The notes under the pieces were generated by a model that saw nothing but the letters and a program-made list of their open reading frames with translations, was not told the DNA's origin and did not search any database. A DNA stretch of 27,353 nucleotides, taken from assembly GCA_037382205.1 (NCBI GenBank), contig JARRQD010000050.1, positions 1 to 27,353 of the forward strand. Direction: 5' to 3'. The stretch's first letter is position 1, and each line of letters starts with the position of its first letter. Positions 1 to 7,654 of this stretch are shown here, piece after piece. The stretch comes from Thiodiazotropha sp037382205. Its GTDB lineage: Bacteria > Pseudomonadota > Gammaproteobacteria > Chromatiales > Chromatiaceae. The translations under genes and the position numbers were made by a program.

Positions 1-258
1 TGTGGTGCTTCATACAAATTGACGATTATAGAAGCCTGCTCAGGCCAGGAGACAAGGCGCAATGCGCAGGGAATGGCTCGCCCTTTTCAACCTAAAAAGA
101 TCAGTTGGACAGCGTGAAGGGTGCGTTTGTGGGGGTGCAGGGCAAGGCGCAACGACGCGGAATAGCACGCTATTCCAAGGAGTTGCAACGCCGCCATGCG
201 CCTAGCGGCTAACCGCTTAGCGTCACGCTATAATCGTCAATTTGTATGAAGCACCACA
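1..258. repeat. Hairpin/MITE-like element, copy 1, with 30-base terminal inverted repeats
   Basis: Bases 1-30 are the exact reverse complement of 229-258. Between these arms lie two related units that begin CAAGGCGCA: a partial one at about 53-90 and a full one at about 143-193 that ends in GCAACGCCGC. The full unit can itself fold (GGAATAGC facing GCTATTCC). The core resembles those inside the elements at 6330-6544 and 15576-15726. No transposase is encoded, so this looks like a non-autonomous dispersed repeat. The left end coincides with the window edge, so the arm may be longer than seen and a target-site duplication cannot be tested. Confidence 0.75.
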
Positions 259-282
259 CTAGTAACAAGCGCCACACTGGAT

Positions 283-978
283 TCAACTGTTTTTCATCCT
301 CTCTTCGTATCGAGCATTACTGTTTTCAATCTGCTCGACCAAACCTTGGATCCGTTCCAGGGGCATGTACTGGATAAGCTCCTTGCCCTCAGGGTTGAGC
401 CCAATGGTCATGCCTTTGTCCGGATAGATCCAGTGGGTTATCCCGGTTTCGGTTTCAACAATCTTATCCGCCGGCTGGCCAAACCTACTATTGATCAGCT
501 CCTCATCCAGATTGGCTGCAGGAATGTAGTTAATCAACTCGATCGGTAGTTTATCCGCAATCCGCAGATCCTCAGAGCCGAGCACGATTTTGTGGGTGGT
601 GTCTGAAGTGCGGCTGATTCGGGAACCTCGATCAACCAGTTGATTCAATAGACGCTCATCCGCTTTCAAGGTAAGAATGAAGTCTCCTCTGAGGCCGCTG
701 AGAAAGACTCGCTCGAAATAGGCTTCAAGCGCTGGTTGTCCATCCTCGCCGACAAACAGATTGACCTTACCCGGGAGATCAAAGATTGCCCTGGCCTCGG
801 GTAACAGACTTTTATTCAGTGTCAGGTCAAAAACTTCTATCTCATTGTTGGCGCTGACCTGGATATCCCAGGGCAGTTTAGGGTCGGTGTCAACCTTGCG
901 TCCGCCCGGTAGCAGTATGGCGAGAGCATCTGTCACCACAGAGAGTGAGATAACCCAAAAGTTAATCTTCTTTTCCAT
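283..978 (-). CDS. Unrecognised exported or membrane-anchored protein
   Basis: This is a 231-residue protein of a family I do not recognise. The N-terminus (Met-Glu-Lys-Lys, then a hydrophobic stretch to about residue 24 ending near a Leu-Pro-Gly-Gly) looks like a signal peptide or single membrane anchor, so the rest is probably periplasmic. The remainder is soluble, mildly acidic, and contains a Trp-Ile-Tyr-Pro-Asp-Lys-Gly-Met segment near residue 187. A weak AGGA ribosome site lies about 11 bases before the ATG. The gene reads toward the hairpin element at 1-258, which may end its transcript. No neighbour hints at its role. The length and coding character make it a likely real gene; its function is unknown. 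Confidence 0.6.
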   Translation of the reverse strand: MEKKINFWVISLSVVTDALAILLPGGRKVDTDPKLPWDIQVSANNEIEVFDLTLNKSLLPEARAIFDLPGKVNLFVGEDGQPALEAYFERVFLSGLRGDFILTLKADERLLNQLVDRGSRISRTSDTTHKIVLGSEDLRIADKLPIELINYIPAANLDEELINSRFGQPADKIVETETGITHWIYPDKGMTIGLNPEGKELIQYMPLERIQGLVEQIENSNARYEERMKNS

Positions 979-1084
979 TTCGTCTTGATCCTGCCGTCGT
1001 TACTTCTTGCGCTTTAACACGCCTTGATTTGCGGAGTATTTGCTCCGCAGTTTTCAATGCCAATCTGTAGACTTTGTAGCCAAG

Positions 1085-1116
1085 CCGGTTCTCTGGCATT
1101 ATTGCCAGAGAACCGG
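1085..1116. other. Perfect 14-bp hairpin with TTAT loop
   Basis: CCGGTTCTCTGGCA at 1085-1098 pairs exactly with 1103-1116 around a four-base loop. It lies in the 290-base gene-free gap between the minus-strand gene starting at 978 and the small plus-strand gene starting at 1268. No T-run follows on either strand, so it is not a canonical rho-independent terminator. It could be an RNA leader structure or an operator. I see no other gene in 979-1267. Confidence 0.5.
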
Positions 1117-1267
1117 TGCAGTTCTGCATCTTACCTGCTTTGTGCCAGTTTCACAGTGCCTAATCATGAAACGGGTCGTGTCGTCTGATCACTGCACTTG
1201 GGAACAGTAGACAGTTTTGTCTGGAGCCGGTTGGTTCCACTACCTCAATCATCAGGAGGATTCTACA

Positions 1268-1411
1268 ATGGGAAGTGGTTTGTGGTTTATAACAATTCTC
1301 AAGGAGCAGCCATGGATTGGTTTGGTTCTAGGCATCATATTGTTTTTATTGCTGTTTTTGGTTAAAAAATGGCTGGTAGCCAAGCTGATGAACAGTGAAG
1401 GGGAGAGCTGA
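1268..1411 (+). CDS. Small single-pass membrane protein, 47 residues
   Basis: This short gene has a strong ribosome site (AGGAGGA at 1254-1260) seven bases before the ATG at 1268, which decides this start over the in-frame ATG at 1217. The 47-residue product has a short N-terminal amphipathic part (GlySerGlyLeuTrpPhe), a very hydrophobic membrane span at about residues 15-34, then a basic stretch (Lys-Lys-Trp-Leu-Val-Ala-Lys), which suggests a cytoplasmic C-terminus. I do not recognise the family. It precedes another small membrane protein on the same strand (1553-2032) by 141 bases, so the two might be co-transcribed. Function unknown. Confidence 0.6.
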   Translation: MGSGLWFITILKEQPWIGLVLGIILFLLLFLVKKWLVAKLMNSEGES

Positions 1412-1552
1412 TTGGCTTATTTCGCCTTCAGGTTTTAAACTTAAAGCTCCGATTTATATAGGCATTATTTGCTGTAACTCCCGATGAGGCTTTCAATTTC
1501 ATCATAGGATGATGCCACTTAACAGGTAACAGACCAGGTAGTATTTTTTTCG

Positions 1553-2032
1553 ATGAAATTTGAGATCCCAGATGATTTGGTTCACAAAGCCAAGATTCCC
1601 CATGATATTTTTCTAACCAATCTAATCGGCAACCACATTTTGTGGTTTGTGGCTGCTCTGGGGCTGGTGCGCTCCTTCTGGCAACCCCTGGCTCTGGTGC
1701 CAATCGTCTCCTTTTCCCTGCTCTTCTATACCCTCTGGAGAGCCAAAAAGTCGAAACAGCGTGATGAGTGGTATGTCTTCNNNNNNTGGATTGGATATAC
1801 CTACATGGGGATGCAGAAAGTTGCGGTGATGGCCATGATTGGCGGGGTTGGCATATTACCGATTATGGTGACAGTTCTGATTTTGATCCTGATGGAATCT
1901 GATGCCTTGCATCAGGCTGCACAGGGCAAGGTGAGCAAACGGATGGTTGAAAAGTACCCCTTTCCGGAGCACATTGTGATCTTGGAAGATGACAGACAAG
2001 AGGATTCCGGGATAGAAACCCCGGCGAGCTGA
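1553..2032 (+). CDS. Unrecognised membrane protein, sequence interrupted by six Ns
   Basis: This is an open frame of 159 codons with about three predicted membrane spans: two near residues 25-62 and one near 91-114. A basic loop (Arg-Ala-Lys-Lys-Ser-Lys-Gln-Arg) follows the second span. The C-terminal tail is polar and acidic and probably cytoplasmic. Codons 77-78 are unknown because 1781-1786 are N. The frame stays open on both sides, so the run may stand in for exactly two codons, but its true length is uncertain. No good ribosome site precedes the ATG at 1553. I do not recognise the family. It follows the 47-residue membrane protein on the same strand. Confidence 0.55.
   Translation: MKFEIPDDLVHKAKIPHDIFLTNLIGNHILWFVAALGLVRSFWQPLALVPIVSFSLLFYTLWRAKKSKQRDEWYVFXXWIGYTYMGMQKVAVMAMIGGVGILPIMVTVLILILMESDALHQAAQGKVSKRMVEKYPFPEHIVILEDDRQEDSGIETPAS
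1781..1786. other. Run of six ambiguous bases (assembly gap)
   Basis: Six N characters lie inside the membrane-protein gene. They mark unresolved assembly or a scaffold join, not biology. The real number of missing bases may differ from six. Confidence 0.95.
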
Positions 2033-2054
2033 AATCGTCACGAATCGCTAGGAG

Positions 2055-2435
2055 TTAAGGCGTCCTGATCATCATCAGAGCGGCTGCCACCCGTCGCCCT
2101 TCTGACATAAGAATATTGTAAGTTCTACAAGCTGCATCGGTGGCCATAACTTCCAGACCGATCTGTTGATCCACCAAGGGGCGGGTCAGTTCGTGGTCAG
2201 GAAAATATTGTTTGGAGCCTGTGCCTAATACAACAATTTCTGGAGCCAAGTCGGCCAGTTGAGAGAAATCCTCCTGGTTCAGTTCTTCAAAGCTATTGGG
2301 GCGCCACTGGGGGATGAGCCGATCTGGCATGACGATCAAGTTCTCCCTGTATACATGACCGCTGATGGTGATCTCAGAGGCTCCATAATTCTGAATTGTA
2401 TGGCCGCTATTGCCGTCGTCGAGTATGAATTTCAT
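2055..2435 (-). CDS. Mth938-domain protein (DUF498/NDUFAF3-like)
   Basis: This 126-residue protein matches the Mth938-like fold family (Pfam PF04430). It has the typical N-terminal Ile-Ser-Gly-His-Val-Tyr strand, a Leu-Ile-Val-Met-Pro-Asp segment, and the central Pro-Glu-Ile-Val-Val-Leu-Gly-Thr-Gly motif at about residues 85-93. It ends with the usual Asp-Ala-Ala-Cys-Arg-Thr-Tyr-Asn-Ile-Leu and Glu-Gly-Arg-Arg-Val-Ala-Ala-Ala-Leu stretch. The length is normal for the bacterial single-domain form. A GAGGTAAGGT ribosome site lies just before the ATG. The human relative assists complex I assembly; the bacterial role is not established. The gene is divergent from the aminotransferase gene, with about 92 bases between them. 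Confidence 0.85.
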   Translation of the reverse strand: MKFILDDGNSGHTIQNYGASEITISGHVYRENLIVMPDRLIPQWRPNSFEELNQEDFSQLADLAPEIVVLGTGSKQYFPDHELTRPLVDQQIGLEVMATDAACRTYNILMSEGRRVAAALMMIRTP

Positions 2436-2527
2436 TTTCAGACCTTACCTCAAACGCGGATGACAAAAAAGTGACTGTGTTGATTTAAGTTGCCGTTTGA
2501 TGGGCTATTGAAACGTCTCATTTTGGT

Positions 2528-3697
2528 TTGGATGTAGAGAAACGTGTGTTCGCTATTGTGAATGAACTCAAGGCAGCGGCGCGAGCGCGGGGCGAGGACA
2601 TCATCGATTTTGGCATGGGTAATCCGGATCAACCCACACCACAACACATCGTGGATAAGCTTTGCGAAGTGGCCAACCGCAAGGATACCCATCGATACTC
2701 CATGTCGAAGGGCATTCCCAGGTTACGTCGGGCCATGAGCAATTGGTACAAGAGCCGCTATCAGGTCGATCTCGATCCGGAGACTCAGGTGATTGCAACC
2801 ATCGGTTCGAAAGAGGGGTTGGCACATCTGGCGTTGGCTTGCATGGGCCCAGGAGACTCTGTGCTGGTACCCAATCCGGCCTATCCCATCCATCCCTACG
2901 GTTTCATCATTTCTGGTGCTGATGTACGTCATGTGCCGATGGTTCCCGGGGGTGATTTCTTTGATGAGCTGGTCAGAGCGATCAAAGACTCCTGGCCACG
3001 ACCGAAAATGCTGGTGCTTAATTTTCCTGGTAATCCGACAACCCAATGTGTTGAGCTGGATTTCTTCGAGAAGGTTGTGGAGATCGCCAAAGAGTACAAC
3101 ATCTGGGTGGTGCACGATCTGGCCTATGCGGACATCGTCTTCGATGGTTATGTCGCACCCTCGATTCTGCAGGTGCCTGGTGCTGATGAGATCGCTGTGG
3201 AGTTTTTCTCCCTCTCGAAGAGTTACAATATGCCTGGCTGGCGGGTTGGTTTCATGTCAGGAAACAAAACCCTGGTGGCAGCTTTGGCGAGGATCAAGTC
3301 CTATCTGGATTATGGAACCTTCACGCCGATTCAGGTCGCTGCGATTGCGGCACTGGAAGGTCCTCAGGATGTGGTGCGGGAGATTCGCAGCATGTATCAA
3401 AGCCGCCGCGATGTATTGTGCGATGGCCTCAATAATATCGGCTGGCAGGTTGAAAGACCCAAGGCGACCATGTTCGTCTGGGCGCCGATTCCTGAGCCCT
3501 ATCGTGCGATGGGGTCACTGGAGTTTTCCAAGAAGCTGTTGAGCGAAGCTAAGGTCGCTGTTTCACCGGGTGTTGGTTTTGGTGAACATGGTGATGATCA
3601 TGTCCGCTTTGGTTTGATAGAAAATGAACACAGAACCCGCCAGGCGGTGCGGGGCATTCGCGATATGTTCCGCAAAGACGGATTGATCGAATCTTGA
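2528..3697 (+). CDS. alaC: Alanine/glutamate-pyruvate aminotransferase, AlaC type (PLP, class I/II)
   Basis: This fold-type I PLP aminotransferase of the AlaC (YfdZ) family makes alanine from pyruvate and glutamate in the cytoplasm. It shows the family signature Asp-Phe-Gly-Met-Gly-Asn-Pro-Asp, an Asn-Phe-Pro-Gly-Asn-Pro-Thr segment and the PLP-binding Ser-Leu-Ser-Lys-Ser-Tyr-Asn-Met-Pro-Gly-Trp-Arg motif with Lys at about residue 231. Its 389 residues are close to the usual length. The start is uncertain: no ATG fits, the first in-frame candidate is TTG at 2528 with no clear ribosome site, and an in-frame stop lies at 2498. The usual N-terminal Lys-Arg-Leu-Pro-Pro-Tyr-Val-Phe reads Glu-Lys-Arg-Val-Phe here, so the 5' end may be altered. 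It lies 25 bases before hom, as in other gammaproteobacteria. Confidence 0.88.
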   Translation: MDVEKRVFAIVNELKAAARARGEDIIDFGMGNPDQPTPQHIVDKLCEVANRKDTHRYSMSKGIPRLRRAMSNWYKSRYQVDLDPETQVIATIGSKEGLAHLALACMGPGDSVLVPNPAYPIHPYGFIISGADVRHVPMVPGGDFFDELVRAIKDSWPRPKMLVLNFPGNPTTQCVELDFFEKVVEIAKEYNIWVVHDLAYADIVFDGYVAPSILQVPGADEIAVEFFSLSKSYNMPGWRVGFMSGNKTLVAALARIKSYLDYGTFTPIQVAAIAALEGPQDVVREIRSMYQSRRDVLCDGLNNIGWQVERPKATMFVWAPIPEPYRAMGSLEFSKKLLSEAKVAVSPGVGFGEHGDDHVRFGLIENEHRTRQAVRGIRDMFRKDGLIES

Positions 3698-3722
3698 GCA
3701 TTAGACTGTAGGAGTATTTACT

Positions 3723-5036
3723 GTGAATCCAGTTAAAGTTGGTTTGTTGGGGCTTGGCACTGTTGGAGGCGGTACGCTGAATGTCCTGACCCGCAATGCC
3801 GATGAAATTGCCCGTCGTGCTGGTCGCGGTATCAAGATCACCCATGCAGCCGCCAAGGCCTATGATCCGAGCAAACTGTCCGGTCTTGATCAGCTAGAGA
3901 TCAGTGATGATGCCTTTGCAGTTGTGGACAATCCGGAAGTGGAGATCATTATCGAGCTGATCGGTGGCTATTCGCCCGCTCGAGAGCTGGTATTGAAAGC
4001 CATAGAGAATGGCAAGCATGTGGTCACTGCCAATAAGGCGCTGATCGCCATGCATGGCGACGAAATTTTTGCGGCGGCGCAAAAGCATGGGGTGATGGTG
4101 GCCTTTGAGGCGGCGGTAGCTGGCGGTATACCGATTATCAAGGCGGTTCGCGAAGGCTTGGCGGCGAACCGGATCGAATGGATTGCCGGTATTATCAATG
4201 GTACAGGCAACTTTATTTTGAGCGAGATGCGGGATAAGGGCCGGGAGTTCTCCGATGTGCTGAAAGAGGCGCAGGCGTTGGGCTATGCAGAAGCGGATCC
4301 CACTTTCGATGTGGAAGGTATCGATGCGGCTCATAAGCTGACTATTTTGGGCTCAATCGCTTTTGGCATTCCCCTGCAATTTGAAAAAACCTATACCGAA
4401 GGCATCACCAAGATCGAACCCCAGGATGTGGAGTATGCCAACGATTTCGGCTATCGCATCAAGCATCTTGGTATTACCCGCAAGACCGATAAGGGCATCG
4501 AGATGCGGGTTCATCCAACCATGATCCCCCAGCGGCGTTTGATCGCCAATGTGGATGGGGTAATGAATGCCGTATTGGTGAATGGGGATGCGGTCGGTCC
4601 AACCCTCTATTATGGCGCTGGAGCCGGTTCCGAACCGACAGCCTCTGCGGTGTTGGCCGATGTGGTGGATGTGGTGCGTGCGTTGACTACCGATTCCGAG
4701 AATCGGGTTCCCCATCTGGCGTTCCAACCTGGAGAGTTGGTGGATCTGCCGATTCTACCCATCGAGGAGGTCGAATCGGCCTACTATCTGAGAATGCAGG
4801 TTGAGGATAGACCGGGTGTGGTAGCCAGAATCGCAACCATTCTGGCTGATTCCGAGATCAGTATTGAAGCGATCCACCAGAAAGAGCCTGCTGAAGGTGA
4901 TAGTACTGTACCATTGGTGATGATCACCCAGGCCGTGGTGGAAAAACGCCTGAATGATGCCCTGGCAGCGATCGAGCAGTTGGACAGTGTGTCGGGTCAG
5001 ATGATGCGAATTAGAATTGAGCGACTTGATGGATAA
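3723..5036 (+). CDS. hom: Homoserine dehydrogenase with C-terminal ACT domain
   Basis: The enzyme reduces aspartate semialdehyde to homoserine in the threonine and methionine branch. The 437 residues have the normal three-part layout. An NAD(P)-binding Rossmann domain comes first, with Gly-Leu-Gly-Thr-Val-Gly-Gly-Gly at residues 10-17. The catalytic/dimer domain follows, including Gly-Ile-Ile-Asn-Gly-Thr-Gly-Asn-Phe-Ile-Leu and Ala-Asp-Pro-Thr-Phe-Asp-Val-Glu-Gly-Ile-Asp-Ala. A C-terminal ACT domain from about residue 355 (Tyr-Tyr-Leu-Arg-Met-Gln-Val-Glu-Asp-Arg-Pro-Gly-Val) usually mediates threonine feedback. No aspartokinase domain is fused. The start is GTG at 3723, with a GGAG site about seven bases upstream. 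It follows alaC closely and precedes thrC by 114 bases. thrB is not in the cluster. Confidence 0.95.
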   Translation: MNPVKVGLLGLGTVGGGTLNVLTRNADEIARRAGRGIKITHAAAKAYDPSKLSGLDQLEISDDAFAVVDNPEVEIIIELIGGYSPARELVLKAIENGKHVVTANKALIAMHGDEIFAAAQKHGVMVAFEAAVAGGIPIIKAVREGLAANRIEWIAGIINGTGNFILSEMRDKGREFSDVLKEAQALGYAEADPTFDVEGIDAAHKLTILGSIAFGIPLQFEKTYTEGITKIEPQDVEYANDFGYRIKHLGITRKTDKGIEMRVHPTMIPQRRLIANVDGVMNAVLVNGDAVGPTLYYGAGAGSEPTASAVLADVVDVVRALTTDSENRVPHLAFQPGELVDLPILPIEEVESAYYLRMQVEDRPGVVARIATILADSEISIEAIHQKEPAEGDSTVPLVMITQAVVEKRLNDALAAIEQLDSVSGQMMRIRIERLDG

Positions 5037-5150
5037 CTGCTGTTGGGTACAGCATAAATCCCTGCGAGCAGACAGAGTTTCTGACAAAGGGGCCTGTGAA
5101 TCACTCAGGCTTCATGAGATAAAGAAAAAAGATTTTGAGGTTTAAATAAC

Positions 5151-6293
5151 ATGCCATTTCGTCCCCGTTACACTGGATTGATCGACCGCTACCGTGACCG
5201 TCTGCCTGTGCACGATGATACTCGGATCATCAGTTTGGGAGAGGGTAATACACCACTGATTCGTTTGCACAATGTACCCTCTCAGCTCGGCAAGGACGTG
5301 GACATCTACGTCAAATATGAAGGTCTGAATCCCACCGGCTCGTTCAAAGATAGAGGCATGACCATGGCGGTTACCAAAGCCGTTGAAGAGGGCAGTAAAG
5401 CGATTATCTGCGCCTCTACCGGGAATACCTCTGCCGCTGCAGCCGCTTATGCAGCAAGGGCTGGCATTACCGCCTTTGTGTTGATCCCTGAAGGTAAAAT
5501 CGCAATGGGCAAACTGGCTCAGGCGATGATGTATGGTGCGGTAACAATTCAGATCAACGGCAATTTTGATGATGGCATGCAGTTGGTCAAAGACGTGGCA
5601 GAACACGCACCGGTGACCATCGTTAACTCAATCAATCCCTACCGCCTACAGGGACAGAAGACGGCAGCATTCGAGATTGTCGAGGAGCTTGGGCATGCCC
5701 CCGATTTTCATTGCCTTCCAGTGGGTAATGCGGGCAATATCACGGCTCACTGGATAGGCTACTGTGAGTACAGTTGCACCAGTGGAGAAAAAGTAACCGA
5801 TGCCTGTGCCTATTGTGGTGGTCAGTGTAAATTCGCCGGTGGTGCAATTACTGGAAAGCGGCCAAAGATGGTTGGCTATCAGGCCTCTGGTTCTGCGCCA
5901 TTCATGCGTGGCGGCCCGGTAAAAGATCCTGAAACCGTAGCGACGGCTATTCGCATTGGCAATCCTCAATCCTGGAACCAGGCCTGGAAGGTTCAGCAAG
6001 AGTCCGGTGGCTGGTTTGACGAATGCAGCGATGAGGAGATCCTGGCGGCGCAAAAGTTACTTGCTGAAACCGAAGGGGTATTCTGTGAACCCGCATCCGC
6101 CACATCGCTGGCTGGCGCTATGCGTGATGTCAAATCCGGCAAGATACCCGAAGGTTCCAGTATTGTCTGTACATTGACAGGGAATGGGTTGAAAGATCCC
6201 GATACAGCGATTCAGCAGTCAACCTCACCGGTGATAACCATTGATGCTGAGTTGCAAGCCGTTAAAAATTCGATCCTGGAAAATATGAGCTGA
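5151..6293 (+). CDS. thrC: Threonine synthase with a five-cysteine insertion
   Basis: This PLP-dependent enzyme converts O-phosphohomoserine to threonine. The 380 residues include the PLP lysine motif Pro-Thr-Gly-Ser-Phe-Lys-Asp-Arg-Gly (Lys66), the substrate/PLP-binding Ser-Thr-Gly-Asn-Thr-Ser at 89-94, the glycine-rich phosphate loop Val-Gly-Asn-Ala-Gly-Asn-Ile-Thr at 191-198, and a C-terminal Leu-Thr-Gly-Asn-Gly-Leu-Lys-Asp. After the phosphate loop there is a cysteine-rich insertion with Cys205, 209, 219, 222 and 226. Compact threonine synthases known to me lack it, and it resembles a metal-binding or redox module. A GAGGT ribosome site lies nine bases before the ATG. The short-form architecture lacks the extended yeast/E. 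coli-type N-terminal region. The gene probably belongs to a threonine unit with hom. Confidence 0.93.
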   Translation: MPFRPRYTGLIDRYRDRLPVHDDTRIISLGEGNTPLIRLHNVPSQLGKDVDIYVKYEGLNPTGSFKDRGMTMAVTKAVEEGSKAIICASTGNTSAAAAAYAARAGITAFVLIPEGKIAMGKLAQAMMYGAVTIQINGNFDDGMQLVKDVAEHAPVTIVNSINPYRLQGQKTAAFEIVEELGHAPDFHCLPVGNAGNITAHWIGYCEYSCTSGEKVTDACAYCGGQCKFAGGAITGKRPKMVGYQASGSAPFMRGGPVKDPETVATAIRIGNPQSWNQAWKVQQESGGWFDECSDEEILAAQKLLAETEGVFCEPASATSLAGAMRDVKSGKIPEGSSIVCTLTGNGLKDPDTAIQQSTSPVITIDAELQAVKNSILENMS

Positions 6294-6329
6294 GGTCGAT
6301 TAATCGTAGCTTGTTCGGTTTAACAGGTC

Positions 6330-6544
6330 GTAGTGTAGTATCCTATATAAATCATACATTTAGACGAGGCTCATCATAAGTTGGAGCTTAAAACCCTAAG
6401 CTCGCCCTACGGGAAGCCACTCAAGCCACGATTGCGGCGTTGCCCCCCCTTGGAAAGGGAGCCGCCATTCCCGGCGGGCTGCGCCTTGCACTCGCGGCTT
6501 GAGTGACTTTCTAAATGCAGGCTATATATAGGACACTACACTAC
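6330..6544. repeat. Hairpin/MITE-like element, copy 2, with nested inverted repeats
   Basis: The outer arms 6330-6349 and 6525-6544 pair over 20 bases with one mismatch. Nested inside are 6357-6364 with 6510-6517 (8 of 8) and 6418-6427 with 6496-6505 (10 of 10). The centre, read on the minus strand (6489 to 6434), begins GCAAGGCGCA and ends GGCAACGCCGC. This is the same core as copy 1 (143-193). The element fills the gap between thrC and the RpfE-like gene, and could form a strong RNA hairpin downstream of thrC. It encodes no protein. Confidence 0.75.
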
Positions 6545-6565
6545 ACTAGGAAGGATGCTGCACAC

Positions 6566-7618
6566 ATGGGAAGACAGATCGATCTGTTACTACCAGGCCT
6601 GTTTTGGGATACGGCACTAAAGCAATTCAATGGGCAGGATTGTCGTCCGAAAAAACTGGAGAGGGTGCTCAGTAAGGCAAAAACAACGGTTGAGCCTAGT
6701 GTCGATTTAACGACGACTCTTTTCAAGCTGTTTGGTATTACTGCTGAGTCAGGTAGAGACCTGCCATCAGGGGCTGTTACAGCTTTTCAAGTGGATCAGC
6801 AACCCAGGGGGGGCAATTGGGCTTTGGCAACCCCAGTCCATCTTTTAGCCGATAGGGACAGGTTGATTCTGATCAGATTGGATCCAAAAACCATCAAGGA
6901 TGAGTATGCCAATCGGCTTATCAGTCGATTCAATACCCATTTCGCAACAGAGGGACTCTCTTTATTGAATGTCGCTCAAGGGCAATGGTGCATGAATCTA
7001 AGCAGTCTGCCCGAGCTGACAACATCGGATATCGAGTCGGTTGCCGGACGGCATATAGAAAGCTACATGCCCTCAGGTCGTGATGGTGGATATTGGCGGA
7101 GTTTGCTCAATGAGATTCAAATGCTTTTGTTTCAGGAGGAGCTGAGCCAACCTGCAGCGTTGCGTGGTGATCCCCCGGTAAATGGGATTTGGTTGTCTGG
7201 ATTTGGTCCATGTCCTGAAGTTGAAACTTCCTACAGCGCCTTATTTGGCTCACATACACTGCTGTCCGGATTTGCCAGACTGAGTAAATTACCGATCAGA
7301 GACCTACCGGATGATTTTACAGATCTATCCTCACAGCGTGGCAATATTGCAATACTCTATACAGCGCTCCATGAGGCTGAACTGAAAGCGGATATTTCTG
7401 ATTGGCAAACAGCCTTGGAGCGAATTGAACAACAGTTGAGCAGGCTGCTTGATTCGGTTGATACAAAGCAGGATCAGCTCAGAATCTATACTTGCAAAGG
7501 ACACCGGTTCAATCTGCAAAAGCGACACTCAATCATCGACTTTTTCAAAGCTGACAAATCGCTTGATCGGATAATGGCTGAGGTAAATAGTGCACAGATT
7601 TCTAATCTTGATTTTTGA
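6566..7618 (+). CDS. RpfE-like / COG4255 conserved protein (phosphoglycerate mutase-like annotation)
   Basis: This 350-residue protein fits the family annotated as RpfE-type regulatory protein (COG4255), found in many gammaproteobacteria. It shows the ordered family blocks: Ala-Thr-Pro-Val-His-Leu-Leu-Ala-Asp-Arg-Asp near residues 87-97, Pro-Ser-Gly-Arg-Asp-Gly-Gly-Tyr-Trp near 169-177, Leu-Leu-Asn-Glu-Ile-Gln-Met-Leu-Leu at 180-188 and Pro-Val-Asn-Gly-Ile-Trp-Leu-Ser-Gly-Phe-Gly at about 204-214. The fold is thought to be related to alkaline phosphatase/iPGM enzymes, but no activity is proven. I chose ATG 6566, with AGGAAGG at 6548-6554, over the ATG at 6515, because the latter lies inside the hairpin element and adds 17 unconserved residues. 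It precedes the exosortase gene by 36 bases, so co-transcription is plausible. Confidence 0.7.
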   Translation: MGRQIDLLLPGLFWDTALKQFNGQDCRPKKLERVLSKAKTTVEPSVDLTTTLFKLFGITAESGRDLPSGAVTAFQVDQQPRGGNWALATPVHLLADRDRLILIRLDPKTIKDEYANRLISRFNTHFATEGLSLLNVAQGQWCMNLSSLPELTTSDIESVAGRHIESYMPSGRDGGYWRSLLNEIQMLLFQEELSQPAALRGDPPVNGIWLSGFGPCPEVETSYSALFGSHTLLSGFARLSKLPIRDLPDDFTDLSSQRGNIAILYTALHEAELKADISDWQTALERIEQQLSRLLDSVDTKQDQLRIYTCKGHRFNLQKRHSIIDFFKADKSLDRIMAEVNSAQISNLDF

Positions 7619-7654
7619 GCTATGCTCGTTGCAGCAGTGAACTGAGACAGCAAA

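Noticed and set aside
2793..3542. 249-codon open frame overlapping the aminotransferase
   Set aside because: It is a shifted-frame shadow of alaC, with unnatural Trp/Ser/Arg-rich composition and no ribosome site.
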